DNA of 8,681 nt from the NCBI GenBank assembly GCA_030591625.1, contig JAUVAR010000099.1:1-8681 (forward strand), written 5' to 3'. Positions 5,640 to 8,681 of the stretch are shown here, one piece after another; position 1 is the stretch's first letter; each line of letters starts with the position of its first letter. Both the position numbers and the translations under genes were made by a program. The stretch comes from Candidatus Zixiibacteriota bacterium (GTDB lineage: Bacteria; Zixibacteria; MSB-5A5; GN15; FEB-12). Below the pieces are notes generated by a model. The model did not search any database, was not told the origin of the DNA, and saw only the letters and a program-made list of their open reading frames with translations.

Positions 5640-7685
5640 GAAATCACCGTCGAAGATGTAATCAACTTCGATACGGCCGGTGATAGTTAAAGCATCATCA
5701 GGGAGCAGACTGACCGTCTGACCAGAGGTGCTGTTGAGAGTTATCTGAGTTTGGAAATAGAGTGAATCCGAATTTAAAACCTGAATGTCAGCATTGCTCA
5801 AAAGAACAGTATCACTATACAGAGTTGATCCGGTAGAACGTCCACCAGGACCTGTTGGTGCAGGCAACGATGTAATGCTGCCGATTTCAAGATCAAAGAT
5901 CGACGAGGAAACTGTTGATAAATTGCTTATGAAAATAGATGTACTAAGCCCGATAGGCAGGCCATTGTCTATTTCATAGATGAACCGAATCTCTTCAACA
6001 TTATCTGTGATAAGATCAATATCTTCGGTGTCGATATCGGTAGATTCAACATCGAGATCTATTGTTGTTTGAGTTACAATAAGATCAAGTGGAGATATAA
6101 TTTCAATTTTGGCATGTACAAAATCACTGGCTGTCAGACTACCAACCGTGACACCATCGCCAAATGTTGCCCAACCTGTTAGCGTAACACTATCTGGTAC
6201 CGGATTAAAGAATGATCCAGCTGTATCAATCGTAATTATTGTCGTTGTTGGACCGCCAACCGTTCCAGCCAGAATATTTTCGTCGATATCGAGTTGCTGA
6301 CCGCCTGAGCCATTAAGTTGGAGATTTAGAAATCCACTCATTGCAACATCGTTGGTAACAGTCAAAATGATTACAGCATTTGGCATCTCAACAGAATTAA
6401 AACCATCAGGAAGTTCAAGTCCGTATGAAATTGGCGTAATAGTTGTTGAATTCGGAGAGAAAACACCGGTTACAGATGCAAAGGCCAATGAGTTTATTGA
6501 GGCGGTGGCAGAGAAACTCTGTGCCTGATTGATATCAACACGATTCGAATCAGTTACAGCTTCAACAATCAATTCCATGTGCTGAGGTGCCGTTAGATCA
6601 GATGGCTCAATTGTATAAGATGATAAGTCTATTGACAAAACTGATGACGTATTAGGACCAACGACCGGACTAATTGTAAGAGGTGATCCCCCTTGCTTCA
6701 GATCAGGAATCGTAATATTAATCGTTACATAAAAGAATGATGTATTTGCTAATGTTAAATCCAAACTGCCCGTTGTAAGGCTTGCAGAATGAATCAAATC
6801 AGGATCACCTACCGAACCTAGCTGTACTAATGTTGTATCAGCGAAGGTCATCGAAGGAACTGCTGCCCCAGTTGCAGAACTTATAATCAACGGGGCATTG
6901 AATTTCATTTCAATCGTTAGCGACTTCGCGCCAGCTCGGAGAGATACTCCGCCCGGTGTATGCAATATCGTTGTGGCACGAAGACTACCTGAAATTGTTT
7001 TACCTATGAGGGAAAACTCAAGAGAGTCAGCAGAACCATCAGGTATCGTACTGGCAAGAGATCGAGTATCTATTAACACATGATTAAGTGGATCACCGAC
7101 GTCATACAAATATATTGTAATCGTATCAATGTCCACAGCGAGGTTATTCGATATCACAACCCAAACACGACCAAATGCAATCGTTGCAGTTGTGAACGAT
7201 GTGATTGGGGGAAGATCTGTTAGAAGTGATATAAAGGTATCTGGTACAGCAGCAATAATTGGAACAATATCAATCAGATCAATCGTAACCGGACCAGATG
7301 CCGGCGGAGTGATTTCAATCGTTCCTACCAATTGAGAAATTGATGTGCCTATATCAGGGACAGAGAGATCAGTTTGCTCAAGGAATACTGTATCGATAGA
7401 TTCTTCAAATTTGATCTGGATAGCAGTATCACCGATAATCTCAATCTCATCAGTTTCCATTTTATCAATCAACTCAGTCATTGGATATGTCCGGTTAATG
7501 ACAGGAACTGCGAGAGAGGTTGTCCATTGAGGAGCTTCCGGTGATTTCACCGTACATTGAGACAAGCTCAAAAATAAAACTATAATGGCAAGGCCAATAA
7601 TTGCTCTTGTTCCAAATCTGAATAGATTGGTTTCAAGAAACGATTCTGAACTTGTTGGTGTTGGCTTTCTTCTATTTCGATTCAT
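5637..7685 (-). CDS. Large lipoprotein of unknown function, beta-rich
   Basis: I do not recognise a named family for this 682-residue protein. A basic N-terminus (NRNRRK) and an unusually long n-region lead into a hydrophobic segment (residues about 28-40) that ends in the lipobox L41-S-Q-C44. C44 is the only cysteine, so the mature protein should be a lipoprotein anchored through it. Right after the anchor comes APQWTTSLAVPVINRTYPMTELID, then roughly 600 residues rich in Thr, Ser, Ile, Val and Asp in short alternating strands. This suggests tandem beta-sandwich domains. A very acidic segment (DLDVESTDIDTEDIDLITD) lies near residues 540-560. I see no catalytic motif. It is the first gene of the operon; start ATG 7685 follows AAGGGGGGG at 5-nt spacing and no other Met exists before the lipobox. 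It could be a surface adhesin, a scaffold, or a partner for the neighbouring barrel. The function is unassigned. Confidence 0.8.
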   Translation of the reverse strand: MNRNRRKPTPTSSESFLETNLFRFGTRAIIGLAIIVLFLSLSQCTVKSPEAPQWTTSLAVPVINRTYPMTELIDKMETDEIEIIGDTAIQIKFEESIDTVFLEQTDLSVPDIGTSISQLVGTIEITPPASGPVTIDLIDIVPIIAAVPDTFISLLTDLPPITSFTTATIAFGRVWVVISNNLAVDIDTITIYLYDVGDPLNHVLIDTRSLASTIPDGSADSLEFSLIGKTISGSLRATTILHTPGGVSLRAGAKSLTIEMKFNAPLIISSATGAAVPSMTFADTTLVQLGSVGDPDLIHSASLTTGSLDLTLANTSFFYVTINITIPDLKQGGSPLTISPVVGPNTSSVLSIDLSSYTIEPSDLTAPQHMELIVEAVTDSNRVDINQAQSFSATASINSLAFASVTGVFSPNSTTITPISYGLELPDGFNSVEMPNAVIILTVTNDVAMSGFLNLQLNGSGGQQLDIDENILAGTVGGPTTTIITIDTAGSFFNPVPDSVTLTGWATFGDGVTVGSLTASDFVHAKIEIISPLDLIVTQTTIDLDVESTDIDTEDIDLITDNVEEIRFIYEIDNGLPIGLSTSIFISNLSTVSSSIFDLEIGSITSLPAPTGPGGRSTGSTLYSDTVLLSNADIQVLNSDSLYFQTQITLNSTSGQTVSLLPDDALTITGRIEVDYIFDGDF

Positions 7686-7714
7686 CGTTACCCCCCCTTT
7701 TGTTAGGGCGTTTC

Positions 7715-7742
7715 ATTAAAGGTTTGACCTTCTAAGTGCAAA
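7715..7742 (-). promoter_or_regulatory. Putative promoter of the lipoprotein-barrel-protease operon
   Basis: On the minus strand TTTGCA (7742-7737) and TTTAAT (7720-7715) are separated by 16 bp. The -10 element matches the sigma70 consensus at five of six positions and the -35 at four. Transcription would start near 7708, giving a leader of about 20 nt that contains the G-rich Shine-Dalgarno. The sigma-factor preferences of this lineage are unknown, so the exact boxes are tentative. Confidence 0.35.
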
Positions 7743-7746
7743 CCTT
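7719..7746. promoter_or_regulatory. Operator-like repeats (AAGGT / ACCTT) in the divergent promoter region
   Basis: AAGGT-TTG-ACCTT at 7719-7731 is a perfect inverted repeat with a 3-bp centre. A further ACCTT half-site lies at 7742-7746, 15 bp from the previous one. The set covers the spacer and -35 of the putative operon promoter, where a bound protein would interfere with polymerase. The divergent WYL regulator is the natural candidate to bind here, by position only. Five-base arms are short and could arise by chance. Confidence 0.3.
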
Positions 7747-7865
7747 ATGCCCAAGCTAAGCTCATCTTCAAGTCGATGGTAGGCATTGGGTTACGATAAG
7801 GGGGTGCTTATGTTATGAGAGGGGGAGGAAGTGGAAAAAGAATAGAGTGTAGGCAAAATCCCATA

Positions 7866-7894
7866 TTGACAGGGATAGTGAGTACCCCTTTATT
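7866..7894 (+). promoter_or_regulatory. Putative sigma70 promoter of the WYL regulator
   Basis: A perfect TTGACA lies at 7866-7871 and TTTATT at 7889-7894 (4/6 match) after a 17-bp spacer. The start would fall near 7901, leaving only about 14 nt before ATG 7915 with AAGGA (7901-7905) at the very 5' end. That is short but workable. Confidence 0.4.
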
Positions 7895-7914
7895 AGAGTT
7901 AAGGAATGAATTAA

Positions 7915-8681
7915 ATGGGAATGGCCAAATACGACAGACTTCTATTTATTCTAAATATGCTCAGATCAAGGCGTAATCTTAATGCTCTTGATCTGGCTAA
8001 AGAATGTGAAGTAACTGAAAGATCAATTTATAGAGATATTATTTCTCTCTCGGAAGCAAATATCCCTATCTATTACGATAATGGTTATCGTCTCGCTACA
8101 GACAATTTCCTCCCTCCGCTTAATTTCGATTTAGAAGAATTCAGCGCTCTTAAGATGGCGGTAGATTCATCACCACTTTCAAAAACTAGCAGGTACTCAG
8201 CTATTATCAAACAAGTAGCTGCCAAAATCGAAGCATCTCTTTCAGATACTGTCAAACAACAAAAGCGAAGATCAATCAAAACGACCTCTATTGATATACC
8301 AATATCCGATAGTGGGGAAATCCCGGATCAATTCTACATCGATATCGAAAATGCAGTTCAAAATGACCTTATCTTGAAGGTCAATTATGTATCAATTACA
8401 TCAGGTGAAACCGAGCGTAAAATTGATCCATACTTTATCATATTCAAGGCGAGAGCTTTCTATTTTGTAGGGTATTGCCACCTGCGTAATGAACTGAGAA
8501 CCTTCAGGCTTGACAGGCTCAGATCAGTAGAAATAACCCAGGAACATTTTGTCAGACTTCGTGATATTGATCCACGCGACTATTTTGAAGGAAGCTGGGA
8601 GCTCTACACCGGCGATCCGGTTGAAGTCGTCATTCAATTGTCAGGATCAGCAGCACGTATTGCCCAGGCATCTGAGCATCA
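7915..8681 (+). CDS. WYL-domain transcriptional regulator with N-terminal HTH, 3'-truncated by the window
   Basis: The frame is open from ATG 7915 through the right edge, so 255 codons are present and the stop is missing. An in-frame TAA at 7912 closes the frame immediately upstream. AAGGA (7901-7905) lies 9 nt before ATG 7915, which is preferred over the second ATG at 7921. Residues about 5-62 form a DeoR/HTH_11-type winged helix (YDRLLFILNML, then LAKECEVTERSIYRDIISL, then the NGYRL wing). Residues about 150-208 are a WYL domain: VNYVS, then FYFVGYCHLR (182-191) and RTFRLDRL (195-202). The name-giving WYL triad reads F-Y-F here. A C-terminal extension (WCX-like) starts near residue 215 and is cut off; full members are about 310-330 residues. 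WYL domains are known to sense ligands or nucleic acids in regulators of this type. The effector is unknown. It is divergent from the envelope operon and a plausible local regulator. Confidence 0.88.
   Translation, partial: MGMAKYDRLLFILNMLRSRRNLNALDLAKECEVTERSIYRDIISLSEANIPIYYDNGYRLATDNFLPPLNFDLEEFSALKMAVDSSPLSKTSRYSAIIKQVAAKIEASLSDTVKQQKRRSIKTTSIDIPISDSGEIPDQFYIDIENAVQNDLILKVNYVSITSGETERKIDPYFIIFKARAFYFVGYCHLRNELRTFRLDRLRSVEITQEHFVRLRDIDPRDYFEGSWELYTGDPVEVVIQLSGSAARIAQASEH

Larger units (their letters stand above)
7686..7914. other. Divergent intergenic region between the operon and the WYL regulator
   Basis: These 229 bp hold the promoters of both directions and no convincing open frame. 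Besides the AAGGT/ACCTT repeats there is AGCTAAGCT at 7754-7762 and an ATAAG...CTTAT inverted repeat (arms 7796-7800 and 7807-7811, 6-bp centre), followed by a purine-rich G-run stretch (about 7817-7840). None has a recognised function; regulatory use is inferred from location. Confidence 0.5.

Noticed and set aside
5785..7530. Several 60-70 codon plus-strand frames antisense to the lipoprotein gene
   Set aside because: Open antisense frames of this size are expected opposite a Thr/Ser/Ile/Asp-rich coding sequence. None shows a domain, signal peptide or spaced Shine-Dalgarno.
1..8681. CRISPR array, tRNA/rRNA genes, insertion sequence or phage signature
   Set aside because: I saw no regularly spaced repeats, cloverleaf or CCA-type sequences, transposase motifs or long terminal inverted repeats on either strand.

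Overview
The window most resembles a genome fragment from an uncultured FCB-group bacterium, with candidate phylum Zixibacteria as the best guess. Three things suggest this. A secreted protease ends in a C-terminal tail with the NYPNPFNPTT signature typical of type IX-type (Por) sorting domains. A second secreted protease ends in a two-repeat dockerin-like module of the GDxxxNGDVDIGDLT type. The neighbours are a lipoprotein and an outer-membrane beta-barrel protein, so the cell is diderm. The assignment rests on family resemblance recalled by eye, not on a database search. Base composition looks moderate (low-to-mid 40s % GC by eye) and uniform, and I see no insertion sequence, phage gene, tRNA, rRNA or CRISPR array.

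Layout. Positions 1-131 hold an upstream leader with a strand-specific hairpin that may end an unseen upstream gene. Positions 132-2141 (+) encode a secreted putative zinc metalloprotease (MXAN_6640-like, HELQH motif) with a dockerin tail. Positions 2277-2471 (+) encode a 64-residue zinc-ribbon protein. Next comes a 93-bp convergent intergenic region carrying a hairpin that pairs properly only as minus-strand RNA, so it is the likely terminator of the minus-strand operon. That operon runs leftwards from 7685 to 2565 with gaps of only 12 and 18 nt: a 682-residue lipoprotein of unknown function, a 432-residue outer-membrane beta-barrel protein, and a 580-residue M6-family (immune inhibitor A-like) metalloprotease with a type IX-like C-terminal sorting tail. 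A 229-bp divergent region with operator-like repeats separates the operon from a WYL-domain transcriptional regulator at 7915 (+), which runs off the right edge.

How the genes may work together. The minus-strand operon looks like a cell-envelope unit: a surface or periplasmic lipoprotein, a barrel in the outer membrane, and an exported peptidase whose tail would be recognised by a type IX-like secretion system. The divergent WYL regulator is a candidate controller of the operon, by position only. The dockerin protease on the plus strand is a separate transcription unit, but it sets a second surface-attachment strategy next to the first. The least explained gene is the 682-residue lipoprotein. 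The joint function of the three-gene operon is the main open question here.
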